Positions 43,897-53,842 of a stretch of DNA of 64,000 bases are shown piece by piece. A program made the translations under genes and the position numbers. This stretch comes from Bacteroidia bacterium. Lineage in GTDB: Bacteria; Bacteroidota; Bacteroidia; Flavobacteriales; Flavobacteriaceae. Each line of letters begins with the position of its first letter. Position 1 is the stretch's first letter. The notes beneath the pieces were generated by a model. It saw only the letters and a program-made list of their open reading frames with translations, was not told where the DNA came from and made no database searches. The stretch spans positions 496,001 through 560,000 of the forward strand of contig JAUIDI010000001.1 in the NCBI GenBank assembly GCA_030428705.1, in the 5' to 3' direction.

Positions 43897-46035
43897 ATGA
43901 TACACCTCGAAAAAAACAAATTGGTTCTCGCATTAAGTCTTATTTTAGCGCTCTCTTGCAAAAATGAAAATAAGGATATGACGGTAGCGGAGGCCCCTTT
44001 GGCCAAAAAAGCCCCTAAAGAATTGGTGAAACATGGCGATGTAAGGGTCGATGATTACTACTGGATGAACGATCGCGAAGATCCCGAGGTCATTGCACAT
44101 CTTGAAAAAGAAAATGCATATTACGCAGCCTTGACGGAACACACCAAAGAATTTCAATCAGTTCTTTTTGAAGAAATGAAGGGAAGGATCAAGGAGGATG
44201 ATGCTTCAGTGCCTTATAAAGAAAACGGATATTGGTACGTTACACGCTATGAAACCGGTAAGGAATATCCGATCTATAGCCGTCATAAGGAATCTTTGGA
44301 TACCCCAGAGGAGATAATTTTCAACTGCAATGAAATGGCCGAAGGCCATGAGTTCTTTAATTTGGGCGGCATCGGTGTCAGCCCTGATAACAAATTGGCC
44401 GCCTTCGGCGTCGATACGGTTTCACGGAGACAGTATACGCTTCAGATCAAGGATTTGGAATCAGGCAAGGTACTGGCGGACAAAATAGACAATACTACGG
44501 GCGGAGCGGTCTGGGCCAATGACAATAAGACGATGTTCTATAGCAAAAAAGACCCGGTCACCTTGCGAAGCGATAAAATTTACAGGCATAGATTGGGCAC
44601 CCCTACATCTGAGGATGAACTGGTCTTTCACGAGGCCGACGACACTTTCGGAACCTTTGTCTATAAATCAAAATCTGACAAGTACATCATTATAGGCTCG
44701 TACAGTACATTGACCAGCGAATATCAAATATTGAACGCCGACGATCCCAATGGAAAATTCAAGGTATTTTCTCCAAGGACCAGGGGGCTGGAATATTCCA
44801 TATCACATTATGACGATTCTTTTTATGTGCTGACCAACAAGGACGGCGCCACCAATTTTAAGCTGATGAAGGTCGGGGAAGACAATACATCTTCCGAAAA
44901 CTGGGAAGAATTCATTCCACATCGTGAAGATGTACTTCTGGAAGGCGTTGAAATCTTCAAGGATTACTATGTGCTTTCGGAGCGCGAAAATGGACTGAAC
45001 AAACTGAAGATCAACCGATGGGACGGAAAAGATTCATACTATCTCCCTTTTGAAAGCGAAACCTATACCGCTAATGTGAGTACCAATCCGGATTTTAATA
45101 CGGAGATTTTACGTTATTCCTATAATTCCTTGGGAACGCCCGCATCGGTCATCGACTTTAATATGCGTACCAAGGAAAAAGAGGTCAAAAAAGAGCAGGA
45201 AGTACTTGGCGGTAAATTCGACAAGGCCAATTATGTGGAAAAAAGGGTTTGGGCCACGGCGCGTGACGGGGCGAAAGTGCCCATGTCGATAATTCATCAT
45301 AAAAACACCGAACTAAGTCCCGATACGCCCATTCTTCAATACGCATATGGGTCTTATGGGGCGACGATAGACCCTTATTTCTCGACGGTGCGTCTGAGCC
45401 TATTGGACAGGGGATTTGCCTACGCCTTGGCCCATATCCGTGGGGGGCAGTATTTGGGCCGTCCATGGTATGAGGACGGCAAATTACTCAAAAAGAAAAA
45501 TACGTTTACTGATTTTATCGATTGTTCCAAATTCTTGATTGAAAGTAAGTATACAAGTGCAGGCCATTTGTATGCCATGGGAGGTTCGGCTGGCGGACTT
45601 TTAATGGGTGCCGTGGTCAATATGGCCCCGGAACTATATAATGGCGTGATTGCCGCGGTCCCATTCGTTGATGTCGTTACGACCATGCTCGATGATTCCA
45701 TTCCATTGACTACTGGAGAGTACGATGAATGGGGCAATCCGAACGAAAAGGAATATTATGAGTACATGAAATCATATTCCCCATATGACAATGTCGAGGC
45801 CAAGGAATATCCGAATTTGTTGGTAACCACGGGATTGCACGATTCACAGGTACAATATTTCGAGCCTGCAAAGTGGGTGGCCAAGCTACGTGAATTGAAA
45901 AAAGGTGATAACCTTTTGCTTTTCGATATAAATATGGATGCAGGCCATGGCGGTGCTTCCGGGCGTTTCGAGGCATTGAAGGAGGTGGCCAAGGAATATG
46001 CATTTTTGCTTGATTTGGAGGGTAAAACCGAATAA
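43897..46035 (+). CDS. S9A oligopeptidase (oligopeptidase B type), lipoprotein
   Basis: 712 residues. The ATG at 43897 gives MIHLEKNKLVLALSLILALSC, a lipoprotein signal with cysteine about 21. A beta-propeller (about 85-420) precedes an alpha/beta hydrolase domain with Ser in MGGSAGGLLMGA, Asp in TTGLHDSQVQY and His in DAGHGGASGR. The YVEKRVWATARDGAKVPMS linker and length match oligopeptidase B, which cleaves short peptides after basic residues. The start at 43876 is rejected because it destroys the signal. Confidence 0.9.
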   Translation: MIHLEKNKLVLALSLILALSCKNENKDMTVAEAPLAKKAPKELVKHGDVRVDDYYWMNDREDPEVIAHLEKENAYYAALTEHTKEFQSVLFEEMKGRIKEDDASVPYKENGYWYVTRYETGKEYPIYSRHKESLDTPEEIIFNCNEMAEGHEFFNLGGIGVSPDNKLAAFGVDTVSRRQYTLQIKDLESGKVLADKIDNTTGGAVWANDNKTMFYSKKDPVTLRSDKIYRHRLGTPTSEDELVFHEADDTFGTFVYKSKSDKYIIIGSYSTLTSEYQILNADDPNGKFKVFSPRTRGLEYSISHYDDSFYVLTNKDGATNFKLMKVGEDNTSSENWEEFIPHREDVLLEGVEIFKDYYVLSERENGLNKLKINRWDGKDSYYLPFESETYTANVSTNPDFNTEILRYSYNSLGTPASVIDFNMRTKEKEVKKEQEVLGGKFDKANYVEKRVWATARDGAKVPMSIIHHKNTELSPDTPILQYAYGSYGATIDPYFSTVRLSLLDRGFAYALAHIRGGQYLGRPWYEDGKLLKKKNTFTDFIDCSKFLIESKYTSAGHLYAMGGSAGGLLMGAVVNMAPELYNGVIAAVPFVDVVTTMLDDSIPLTTGEYDEWGNPNEKEYYEYMKSYSPYDNVEAKEYPNLLVTTGLHDSQVQYFEPAKWVAKLRELKKGDNLLLFDINMDAGHGGASGRFEALKEVAKEYAFLLDLEGKTE

Positions 46036-46061
46036 TCCGAAAAAAATAGTAATTTTGCCCT

Positions 46062-46095
46062 AGAATATTATGGAATCCACATTCTGTAATATTCT
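46062..46095. promoter_or_regulatory. 34-nt dyad/hairpin at the 5' end of the cysteine-synthase-like gene
   Basis: AGAATATTATGGAAT, loop CCAC, then ATTCTGTAATATTCT: 15 pairs of which 13 are Watson-Crick and two are G-U in RNA. It starts 4 bp after TAATTTTG (46050-46057), which resembles a -7 box, so it sits at the start of transcription. There is no T run after it, so it is not a terminator; an operator or a 5' mRNA stem is more likely. Confidence 0.55.
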
Positions 46096-46113
46096 TTAAC
46101 TTATATAGCCTTT

Positions 46114-47154
46114 ATGGAAAATAAGATTAAAGCTTACAACAACATCCTAGAACTTATAGGAGATACCCCCCTAGTAAAACTTAATCGAATTACCGAGAAG
46201 CTCCCCGGAAATTTTTATGCCAAGTTAGAATCGTTTAATCCCGGTCACTCTTCGAAAGACAGGGTTGCGGCGTATATTATAGAGGAAGCCGAGCGAAGAG
46301 GTATACTGACAAAAGGGAGTACGATTATCGAGACTACATCGGGCAATACAGGTTTCAGTATTGCAATGGTCAGTATTATTAAGGGCTATGAATGTATCTT
46401 GGCGGTAAGTTCCAAATCATCAAAAGATAAGATCGATATGCTCCGTTCCATGGGAGCTACCGTTTACGTGTGCCCGGCGCATGTTAGTGCCGATGACCCG
46501 AGGTCGTATTACCAAGTGGCCAAAAGGCTTCACGAAGAGACCAAGGGCTCTATCTACATAAACCAGTATTTCAATGAATTGAATATCGATGCACACTATA
46601 ATACCACCGGTCCTGAAATATGGAACCAAACCGATGGGCAAATCACCCATTTGGTAGCATGTAGTGGCACCGGAGGCACCATTTCGGGTACGGCACGGTA
46701 TCTAAAGGAACAAAATCCCAGTATCAAGGTCATTGGTGTGGATGCCTTTGGGTCCGTTCTCAAAAAGTACCACGAGACCGGTGAATTCGATAGCAATGAA
46801 ATCTACCCTTATCGTATCGAAGGGCTGGGTAAAAACTTGATTCCGACCGCTACCGATTTCGAGGTAATCGATAAATTCATTAAGGTCACTGACGAAGAAA
46901 GTGCCCATACGGCCAGGGAAATAGCTAAAACGGAGGGCATGTTCGTCGGATATACCAGTGGAGCGGTCATGCAGGCCATAAAGCAGCTTAGTTCGAAAGG
47001 GACCTTCAATAAAAACAGCAAAGTGGTCGTTATATTTCCCGACCACGGATCGCGCTACATGAGCAAGATCTACAGCGATAAATGGATGGAGGACCAGGGC
47101 TTTTTCGATAGCCACACGGTAGAAGAGACACAGCAGGTACAGTTCGTGAAATAA
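46114..47154 (+). CDS. Cysteine synthase-like PLP enzyme (possible cysteate synthase)
   Basis: A 346-residue fold-type II PLP enzyme: [17 protein letters not shown] lysine in [34 protein letters not shown], and [10 protein letters not shown]. It would make a beta-replacement product from O-acetyl- or O-phosphoserine. It is followed 126 bp later by an SPT-like acyltransferase; in sulfonolipid producers a cysteine-synthase relative makes the cysteate that such an acyltransferase uses, so that role is inferred. Ordinary cysteine or cystathionine synthesis remains possible. Confidence 0.85.
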   Translation: MENKIKAYNNILELIGDTPLVKLNRITEKLPGNFYAKLESFNPGHSSKDRVAAYIIEEAERRGILTKGSTIIETTSGNTGFSIAMVSIIKGYECILAVSSKSSKDKIDMLRSMGATVYVCPAHVSADDPRSYYQVAKRLHEETKGSIYINQYFNELNIDAHYNTTGPEIWNQTDGQITHLVACSGTGGTISGTARYLKEQNPSIKVIGVDAFGSVLKKYHETGEFDSNEIYPYRIEGLGKNLIPTATDFEVIDKFIKVTDEESAHTAREIAKTEGMFVGYTSGAVMQAIKQLSSKGTFNKNSKVVVIFPDHGSRYMSKIYSDKWMEDQGFFDSHTVEETQQVQFVK

Positions 47155-47175
47155 CGACTAATACGAAATTTCTAG

Positions 47176-47209
47176 AAGCGATGGTTATTTTTAAACCATC
47201 GCTTTTTTT
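47176..47209 (+). terminator. Terminator after cysteine synthase-like gene
   Basis: AAGCGATGGTT (47176-47186) pairs with AACCATCGCTT (47194-47204) and is followed by a T run. The following acyltransferase gene therefore needs its own promoter; TATTTTTG at 47251-47258 fits a -7 box. Confidence 0.9.
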
Positions 47210-47280
47210 ATGACCTCGTTTAATAATTATGAATGCTTGTTAAAAATCCATATTTTTGCAGGTAGATTCAACCAAACTTC

Positions 47281-48540
47281 ATGAAAGACCTATTTGAAAG
47301 AATTATAGAAAATAAAGGCCCTTTAGGTAAATGGGCATCACAAGCGGAAGGATATTTCGTTTTTCCAAAATTGGAAGGCCCCATTTCAAATCGCATGAAA
47401 TTTCAGGGCAAGGAGGTAATCACTTGGAGTATCAATGATTATTTGGGCCTTGCCAATCTTCCCGAGATTAAAAAAGTGGACGGTGAAGCAGCCCTGGAAC
47501 ATGGCGCGGCCTATCCGATGGGCGCGAGAATGATGAGCGGTCATACCGATTATCATGAACAGTTGGAGCGGGAGTTGGCCGCTTTTGTCAAGAAGGAAGC
47601 TTCGTATCTGCTCAATTTTGGATATCAAGGTTTTATGTCGGTAATCGATGCGTTGGTGACCAAAGACGACATCATCGTTTATGATGTTGATTGTCATGCC
47701 TGTATCATCGACGGGGTTCGGTTGCATATGGGAAAACGCTTTACGTTTACGCACAACAACCTCGAAAGTCTGGAAAAAAACTTGGAGCGTGCCACTAAAT
47801 TGGCCGAGCAACATGGGGGCGGTATTTTGGTGATTTCCGAAGGTGTATTCGGCATGAGGGGTGAACAAGGTATATTAAAGGAAATTGTCGCGCTCAAGGA
47901 AAAATACAAGTTCAGATTATTGGTCGACGATGCGCATGGATTCGGAACTTTGGGCAAGACCGGCGCCGGAGCAGGTGAGGAGCAAGGCGTTCAAGACGAT
48001 ATCGATGTTTATTTGGCTACTTTTGCCAAATCTATGGCCGGTATCGGTGCCTTTGTTGCTGCCGATCAAGAGATAATCGATTACCTCAAATACAACCTGC
48101 GCTCGCAAATGTTCGCAAAATCATTACCGATGGTCTATGTGAAAGGAGCTTTGAAGCGTCTTGACATGTTGCGTACGATGCCCGAATTGAAAGCGAAACT
48201 TTGGGAGAATGTAAATGCCCTTCAAAACGGGTTAAAAGAACGCGGATTCGATATTGGTACTACCACGAGTTGCGTTACGCCGGTCTATTTGAACGGAAGT
48301 ATTCCAGAGGCGATGGCGTTGGTGAAAGATCTACGTGAAAATTATGGAATATTCTGTTCTATAGTTGTTTACCCGGTCATACCTAAAGGACTGATTTTAC
48401 TTCGAATGATACCGACTGCGACCCATACCTTGGAGGATATCGAGGAAACATTGGATGCTTTCTCTGCGATTCGCGAGCGACTTCAGAACGGTACCTATAA
48501 ACGATTATCGGCGGCAGTGGCGGCCGCGATGGGGGAGTAA
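47281..48540 (+). CDS. Alpha-oxoamine synthase (serine palmitoyltransferase/capnine synthase type)
   Basis: A 419-residue PLP enzyme of the alpha-oxoamine synthase family: WSINDYLGLANLPE, GARMMSGHTDYHEQLE, the LVDDAHGFGTLGKTG strand and the PLP lysine in ATFAKSMAGIGAF. These enzymes condense an amino acid with an acyl thioester. Length and neighbours fit the Flavobacteriia enzyme that acylates cysteate to give the sulfonolipid base capnine, needed for gliding in some species; sphingoid-base or aminoketone synthesis is an alternative. It is preceded by a terminator and its own -7-like box. Confidence 0.88.
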   Translation: MKDLFERIIENKGPLGKWASQAEGYFVFPKLEGPISNRMKFQGKEVITWSINDYLGLANLPEIKKVDGEAALEHGAAYPMGARMMSGHTDYHEQLERELAAFVKKEASYLLNFGYQGFMSVIDALVTKDDIIVYDVDCHACIIDGVRLHMGKRFTFTHNNLESLEKNLERATKLAEQHGGGILVISEGVFGMRGEQGILKEIVALKEKYKFRLLVDDAHGFGTLGKTGAGAGEEQGVQDDIDVYLATFAKSMAGIGAFVAADQEIIDYLKYNLRSQMFAKSLPMVYVKGALKRLDMLRTMPELKAKLWENVNALQNGLKERGFDIGTTTSCVTPVYLNGSIPEAMALVKDLRENYGIFCSIVVYPVIPKGLILLRMIPTATHTLEDIEETLDAFSAIRERLQNGTYKRLSAAVAAAMGE

Positions 48541-48639
48541 GCAAAATTCACCGATTTCGCAAATTACAAGATTGAAATCCCAAATTCTAATAGGCTATGA
48601 TGTCTTCAATTGGATTTTTGGGATTTGTTTTTTTGGAAT

Positions 48640-49761
48640 TTACTGTAAATCCTTTCGATACGTACGCCTACGTTTATAGACAACAGGGTTAAAATGTTTC
48701 CACATTTGACGAATAGCCACGTTTTCCTCTAGTTCGGGTGTACGGTAGCACATATCGATTCCCTTTGCCTTAAAGGTTTTATAGTATTCGTTAAAAATTA
48801 TCGCGGTCACCCCTTTGTTCTGGTAGTCGGGGTGTATTCCGATAAGATAGAAAATAACGTCCTTGCTATGTTTTTTGGCCTTTAGAAGATGAAATATGCC
48901 AAAAGGGAACAATCTGCCCTTTGCCCTTTGCAATGCCTTCGAAAATGACGGCATGACTATTGCAAAGGCGATTAGGTTTTCATCTTTGTCCACAATAAAC
49001 TTGATGTATTCAGGATTGATGAAACTGATATATTTTTTCTTGAAATAGGCTTTTTGAACCTCTGTTATCGGCACAAAGGAAGAGAGTTTCGAATAGGTTT
49101 CGTTAAACAGATCGAACATTTGGTCGGCCATCGGCAAAACCTCGCTGGTTTTGGTGAAATTGATTTCCTTTAGTCCGTAACGTCGCTTGACCAAATCGTT
49201 CAGTTTTGTGAAAAGGGCAGGATCGGCGGCACTGGTCGGGAATTTGTTCTCCATATATTCCTTTTCCTTTACAAACCCCAAGCGTTCGTAATGGAGTTGA
49301 TAGTATGGGTGATTGTACCAGGTGACCATGGTCCCTATGTGGTCGAAACCTTCGACGAGCACACCGACTTTGTCGAGGTTGGAAAAACCAACGGGTCCTT
49401 CCATATAATCCAGACCGTGTTTTTTGCCTATTTCTTCGACCTTTTGCAATAATGTTTCAGAAACCTCGCCATCGTCGATAAAATCGAACCAACCAAAACG
49501 GACTTTCCTGATTTTTTGCTCGTTGATTTCCAGCCAATTGACAATGATTGCAATTCGACCTGCGATTATCCCATTCTTGTATGCAAGGAAGAACCGTGCA
49601 TCTGCATTTTTGAACGCAGGGTTTTTATCCTTGTCGAAAGATTCCAATTCATCATTGATAATGGGTGGCACCCAATAGGGGCTGTCCTTGTAAAGTGTAA
49701 ATGGGAATTTGACGAATTGTTTTAATTCAGTCTTGGTAGTAGCTTCTTTGAGCGTGACCAT
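48640..49761 (-). CDS. Large GNAT-fold protein of unknown substrate
   Basis: 373 residues. The N-terminal part (about 5-160) has FVKFPFTLYKDSPYWVPP, typical of a Bacteroidota family often labelled GNAT or GTP cyclohydrolase-like; the C-terminal part (about 200-370) has a GNAT core with IGIHPDYQNKGVTAIIFNEYY (acyl-CoA loop) and MCYRTPELEENVAIRQMW. The ATG at 49761 is chosen over 49782. It converges on the SPT-like gene, so it could be the N-acyltransferase of a lipid pathway, which is speculation from position alone. Confidence 0.75.
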   Translation of the reverse strand: MVTLKEATTKTELKQFVKFPFTLYKDSPYWVPPIINDELESFDKDKNPAFKNADARFFLAYKNGIIAGRIAIIVNWLEINEQKIRKVRFGWFDFIDDGEVSETLLQKVEEIGKKHGLDYMEGPVGFSNLDKVGVLVEGFDHIGTMVTWYNHPYYQLHYERLGFVKEKEYMENKFPTSAADPALFTKLNDLVKRRYGLKEINFTKTSEVLPMADQMFDLFNETYSKLSSFVPITEVQKAYFKKKYISFINPEYIKFIVDKDENLIAFAIVMPSFSKALQRAKGRLFPFGIFHLLKAKKHSKDVIFYLIGIHPDYQNKGVTAIIFNEYYKTFKAKGIDMCYRTPELEENVAIRQMWKHFNPVVYKRRRTYRKDLQ

Positions 49762-49842
49762 ACAACTATTTTGTAGGGCCAATATTAGGAATAATTACAA
49801 TGGAAATACTAAATATCGCGGTTAAAATTTAAACGGTATGAT

Positions 49843-50925
49843 TTAGAAATCATATTCGCTCTGACCGTCTTTTTTCTTTTTCCTTTCGGCCCGTTTCAAT
49901 TTTCGAAGTTGTTTTTTAGATGGGCCTAGATCAATATCTTCGGCACCTGTACCTTTGTTTTTAGCCTTCTTTGCTCTTCGCTCTTTCTTTCTCATGGCGT
50001 TCTTTTTAATCGGCCCGCCATTTTCTCCGGCATTTTGTTCGTCGATTGCCTTTGGCTTGGGATCTTTGTGCAGGTCAAAGCGATATGACCCGCCCACCGT
50101 TACAAATACTCTTGAAGGTGTATTTTTAAAGCTTGCGCCCATGTTCACATCAAACTGAAGATCTTCATTCAGCAAATGCGCAACACCTCCCCGTAAAAGA
50201 ACATCGGAGTATCGATCGCTCTTGATTCCTTGATTTTCGATAAAGGCGCTCCATTTCGGGTTGCGAAAGGCATGCGATATTGAAACGAGATAACTTAGTT
50301 CGGGAAAGTCAGTTGAGATACGGTCATAGGCAAAATTGGTAATCAACACGAAGCGCGGCGTCAACCTACTTTGGGTGGCCACCATGCCACGATACGAAAC
50401 CGTAGGATCGCCAACGTAAAAAGGATTGTCGCCGATATTGAAGGTCGCACCGCCGTAAATCGATACCGAGGGAATTAAGTTTTTAAGCTGAAAGAGGTTG
50501 TTCTTTCTCCAGCTATACAGGTTGGGTTTGTTTCTCTCGGGATCTTTGTAACGGTCGTAGACAAGAAATTTCAACCCTAATCGGTTTCTTGAGAAATCGG
50601 TAAACGATTGTTCCGTACCAATGTTCGAGAAAGTCGTTTTCTGATTTTGAAAAGTACCTTCGTAGTTGATTTCCAATTGTTCGAACAACAATCCGTAGCG
50701 CAAGGAAAGATCAGTGCCCCAGATATTCGATTGGGTGTTCAAAAGGCTATGATCGCTCTGTTCGTAGAAAGCGCCCAACTCGGCCTGTATCACATTTTTG
50801 CCAACCGCATAGGCACTTACCGAGAGTCCGGGGCGGTTCGAATTGATGACATCCGTATACTGCGAGATTCCAAAAAGAGGCAATGCCAGAGGAAGAATTA
50901 GTATCAATTGCCTGATTCTTTTCAT
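49843..50925 (-). CDS. Outer-membrane beta-barrel (MetA-phenol-degradation-like) with basic tail
   Basis: 360 residues: signal peptide (MKRIRQLILILPLALPLFGISQ), a barrel-like region (about 25-280) starting with INSNRPGLSVSAYAVGKNVIQAELG and containing repeated aromatic strands, as in the Phenol_MetA_deg transporter family, then a long lysine/arginine-rich C-terminal tail (about 285-360, KKNAMRKKERRAKKAKNKG). The tail is unusual for a barrel and probably lies in the periplasm. Transport role is inferred from fold only. It is divergent from the DUF4834 gene. Confidence 0.7.
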   Translation of the reverse strand: MKRIRQLILILPLALPLFGISQYTDVINSNRPGLSVSAYAVGKNVIQAELGAFYEQSDHSLLNTQSNIWGTDLSLRYGLLFEQLEINYEGTFQNQKTTFSNIGTEQSFTDFSRNRLGLKFLVYDRYKDPERNKPNLYSWRKNNLFQLKNLIPSVSIYGGATFNIGDNPFYVGDPTVSYRGMVATQSRLTPRFVLITNFAYDRISTDFPELSYLVSISHAFRNPKWSAFIENQGIKSDRYSDVLLRGGVAHLLNEDLQFDVNMGASFKNTPSRVFVTVGGSYRFDLHKDPKPKAIDEQNAGENGGPIKKNAMRKKERRAKKAKNKGTGAEDIDLGPSKKQLRKLKRAERKKKKDGQSEYDF

Positions 50926-51029
50926 TTCGAACGTATGCCCCATAATGGTGATTTTATTATTATTTTATGACTTTAGCCCTGATAATACAACGTGAGAATT
51001 GTATTTTTGATATATACTATTTAAATAAA

Positions 51030-51293
51030 ATGGCTTTTTTAAAGACGATATTAATAATCTTGCTGGTATACTACCTGCTTAAAATGGTACTGCGTTTATT
51101 GGCCCCGAAACTATTCAGTTATGCGGCCAAGAAGACCGAGGCACATTTTCAGGAAAAGTTCGGCGAGTTCGTGAACCAGAATCAGAATAGCGAGCATCAG
51201 GTCGGTGATGTGATAATCGATAAAAAACCGCAGCGAAAGGACAGTTCTTCACAAAAAGTTGGGGAGTATATTGATTTTGAGGAAGTAGATTGA
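51030..51293 (+). CDS. DUF4834 family small membrane protein
   Basis: 87 residues with one N-terminal transmembrane helix (MAFLKTILIILLVYYLLKMVLRLLAP) and an acidic/polar C-terminal tail with VGDVIIDKKPQRK and GEYIDFEEVD, the DUF4834 pattern. The ATG at 51030 is the sensible start; the longer frame from 50967 is not conserved-looking. A TATTTTTG box lies at 51002-51009. Function unknown. It is 34 bp before the yfhO-type gene. Confidence 0.8.
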   Translation: MAFLKTILIILLVYYLLKMVLRLLAPKLFSYAAKKTEAHFQEKFGEFVNQNQNSEHQVGDVIIDKKPQRKDSSSQKVGEYIDFEEVD

Positions 51294-51327
51294 TTAAATT
51301 AGCAGCTTCAACCCGTTAGTCCACTTC

Positions 51328-53784
51328 ATGCAAACCGGTTTAAAAGCCCTTTTTGTCCATTTTTTTGTTATCGTATTTTTCGTCATTGCGGCCTTGGCCT
51401 ATTTTTATCCCGTACTTCAAGGAAAGGTCATCGAACAGTCCGATATCGTTCAGTTTACGGGCATGGCCAAAGAACAGAACGATTTCAGGAAGCGAACGGG
51501 AGAGGAGCCATACTGGACGAACGGTGCATTTGGCGGAATGCCCACCTATCAGCTCGGGGCCTATTATCCGCATAATTATGTGAAGAAGCTCGATAACCTT
51601 GTTCGTTTCTTGCCAAGGCCGGCCGACTATCTCTTTTTATATTTTATAGGCTTTTATATTCTACTATGCTGTCTAAAGGTAGACTATCGCTTGGCCATTG
51701 TAGGAGCTTTGGCATTTGGTTTTTCCACTTACTTGATTATCATTTTTGGCGCAGGCCATAATGCAAAGGCCCATGCAATCGGGTATCTTCCTTTGGTATT
51801 GGCCGGAATCGTCCTCGTTTTTAGGAAGAAATACCTTTGGGGGTTTGTTCTGACCGCCGTGGCAATGGCTTTGGAAATAGGGGCCAATCATTACCAAATG
51901 ACCTATTATTTTATGTTGTTGGTGTTGATTTTAGGAATTGCCTATCTAATTGATGCCGTTCGTAAAAAGAAATTAAAGCATTACTTCATATCTATAGGAA
52001 TACTTTTGGGCGCCGTTGCATTGGGAATCGCATCGAACGCTACGAGTTTAATGGCCACCAAGGAATATGCCGATTGGAGTACGCGTGGGAAATCCGATAT
52101 TACAATCAACCCCGATGGTTCCGATAAAGAGAATACCGAAGGCCTTAGCAAAGAATATATTACCCGTTGGAGTTACGGAATTACAGAATCGTTGAACCTA
52201 TTTGTCCCGAGACTTTTTGGAGGGGCCAGTGGCGAGGATTTGGGAGAGGATTCCAAAACATTTGCCTATGTGGTGGACAAGGAAGTCCCAAAAAGTACTG
52301 CACTAAAATATTTTGGTACTTTGCCACTCTACTGGGGCGATCAACCGGGAACTTCTGGCCCAGCCTATATTGGCGCAATCGTCTTTTTCCTTTTCATTTT
52401 GGGGCTGATTTTGGTCAAGGGCCGTGCCAAGTGGTGGCTTTTAGGCGGCACCCTGATGTCTTTGGTACTGTCCTGGGGAAAGAATTTTAGCTTGGTGACC
52501 GATTTCATGATCGACTATTTCCCGCTATACGATAAGTTTCGGGCCGTATCGTCCATACAGGTGATTTTGGAACTTTGCGTACCAATTTTGGCAATTTTAG
52601 GACTCAGTTTATTTTTTAATCGATATATCTCGAAAAGCAAGAAAGTCAAAGCTCTTAAAATTTCCTTTTTTACGGTTTTAGGAATAGGTATTGTATTGTT
52701 TTTGGCAAAAGGAATGTTCGATTTTACCGCTCCCGGAGATGAAAGTTTGAAAATGACCGGGCTGGAGGGTTTGCCCGATGTATTAAGGGAAGACCGGAAA
52801 GCCGTTTATAACAGTGATCTTTTCCGTTCCTTGATTTATGTATTTCTCGCAGCTTTGGTTATTTGGTTTTTTCTACAGGAAAAAATCAAGGAGAATTTAG
52901 TAATTATTGCCCTCGGTGCATTGATCGTTTTCGATTTGATAGGGGTAGACCTCCGCTATGTCAATAAAGACGATTTTGTGGCAAAAAGAAGGATGACGCA
53001 GCCTTTTCAGGAAACACCGGTACATCAAGAAATTTTAAAAGATGACGGAGTCTTCAGGGTCTACGATCAGACGCAGGGTTTCGAAGGGGCCGAAACCTCA
53101 TATTTTCATCAAGCTATTTCGGGCTATCATGCCGCAAAACCTGCCGGCATGGAAGACCTCTTTTATTTTCATATCGCACAAGGAAATATCAAGGTTCTGA
53201 ACATGCTCAACGTTAAATACGTGATTCAACAGGATCAAGAGGGACAGCGATATCCTGCTGTAAATCCGGAAGCCAACGGTAATGCTTGGTTCGTAAAAAA
53301 AATAAGGGAAGTTAAAAATGCCAATGACGAGCTTTTAGGACTCAAAGATTTTGATGGGAAGAACGAGGCGATCGTCAACACGGAAAAGTTTCCGACCGTA
53401 AACCAATTTAATTTTCAGGTCGATTCGACCGCAACCATCCAACTAATCGATTACAAACCCAATCATTTGACGTATGAATCGCGAAATTCAAGAATGGGCG
53501 TGGGGGTGTTTTCAGAAATGTATTATCAACCGGGATGGAATGCCTATATCGATGGAAAACCGACCGAGCACTTTAAGGCAAACTATGTACTACGGGCCTT
53601 AAAAATACCGGCCGGTAAGCATACTATAGAATTCAAGTTCGAACCTCCTGTTGTCGAAAAAGGAAGCAAAATAGCATTGGCCAGTTCGATTCTTTTAGGG
53701 TTGGTCGTTTTGGGCGGTGTCGCATACAATTTTTGGCTTGCCCGAAAAAAGAAAGAAACCACAGCGGAATCACAATCATCTTAA
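51328..53784 (+). CDS. YfhO family membrane protein (glycosyltransferase-like)
   Basis: 818 residues with about 11-13 transmembrane helices, starting FVHFFVIVFFVIAALAYFYPVLQGK and including an early extracytoplasmic loop with QNDFRKRTGEEPYWTNGAFGG. Two large loops and a C-terminal soluble domain (about 560-780) with YYQPGWNAYIDGKP and LRALKIPAGKHTIEF match YfhO. In Gram-positives YfhO glycosylates lipoteichoic acid; here, next to a GT4 and a flippase, a role in surface glycan decoration is likely. Confidence 0.87.
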   Translation: MQTGLKALFVHFFVIVFFVIAALAYFYPVLQGKVIEQSDIVQFTGMAKEQNDFRKRTGEEPYWTNGAFGGMPTYQLGAYYPHNYVKKLDNLVRFLPRPADYLFLYFIGFYILLCCLKVDYRLAIVGALAFGFSTYLIIIFGAGHNAKAHAIGYLPLVLAGIVLVFRKKYLWGFVLTAVAMALEIGANHYQMTYYFMLLVLILGIAYLIDAVRKKKLKHYFISIGILLGAVALGIASNATSLMATKEYADWSTRGKSDITINPDGSDKENTEGLSKEYITRWSYGITESLNLFVPRLFGGASGEDLGEDSKTFAYVVDKEVPKSTALKYFGTLPLYWGDQPGTSGPAYIGAIVFFLFILGLILVKGRAKWWLLGGTLMSLVLSWGKNFSLVTDFMIDYFPLYDKFRAVSSIQVILELCVPILAILGLSLFFNRYISKSKKVKALKISFFTVLGIGIVLFLAKGMFDFTAPGDESLKMTGLEGLPDVLREDRKAVYNSDLFRSLIYVFLAALVIWFFLQEKIKENLVIIALGALIVFDLIGVDLRYVNKDDFVAKRRMTQPFQETPVHQEILKDDGVFRVYDQTQGFEGAETSYFHQAISGYHAAKPAGMEDLFYFHIAQGNIKVLNMLNVKYVIQQDQEGQRYPAVNPEANGNAWFVKKIREVKNANDELLGLKDFDGKNEAIVNTEKFPTVNQFNFQVDSTATIQLIDYKPNHLTYESRNSRMGVGVFSEMYYQPGWNAYIDGKPTEHFKANYVLRALKIPAGKHTIEFKFEPPVVEKGSKIALASSILLGLVVLGGVAYNFWLARKKKETTAESQSS

Positions 53785-53842
53785 AGATACACCGTTGCAC
53801 TATTTGGTACGCTTCAATGTTTAACCTGTATCCCATTGTTGT

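Noticed and set aside
46050-46057. TAATTTTG as a full promoter for the cysteine-synthase-like gene
   Set aside because: A TTTG at 46014-46017 is 32 nt away, too far; only the -7 part is supportable, so no promoter feature was listed.
47260-48600. The SPT-like gene as 2-amino-3-ketobutyrate CoA ligase or BioF
   Set aside because: No threonine dehydrogenase or biotin genes nearby; the adjoining cysteine-synthase-like gene fits a sulfonolipid role better, though this is not proof.
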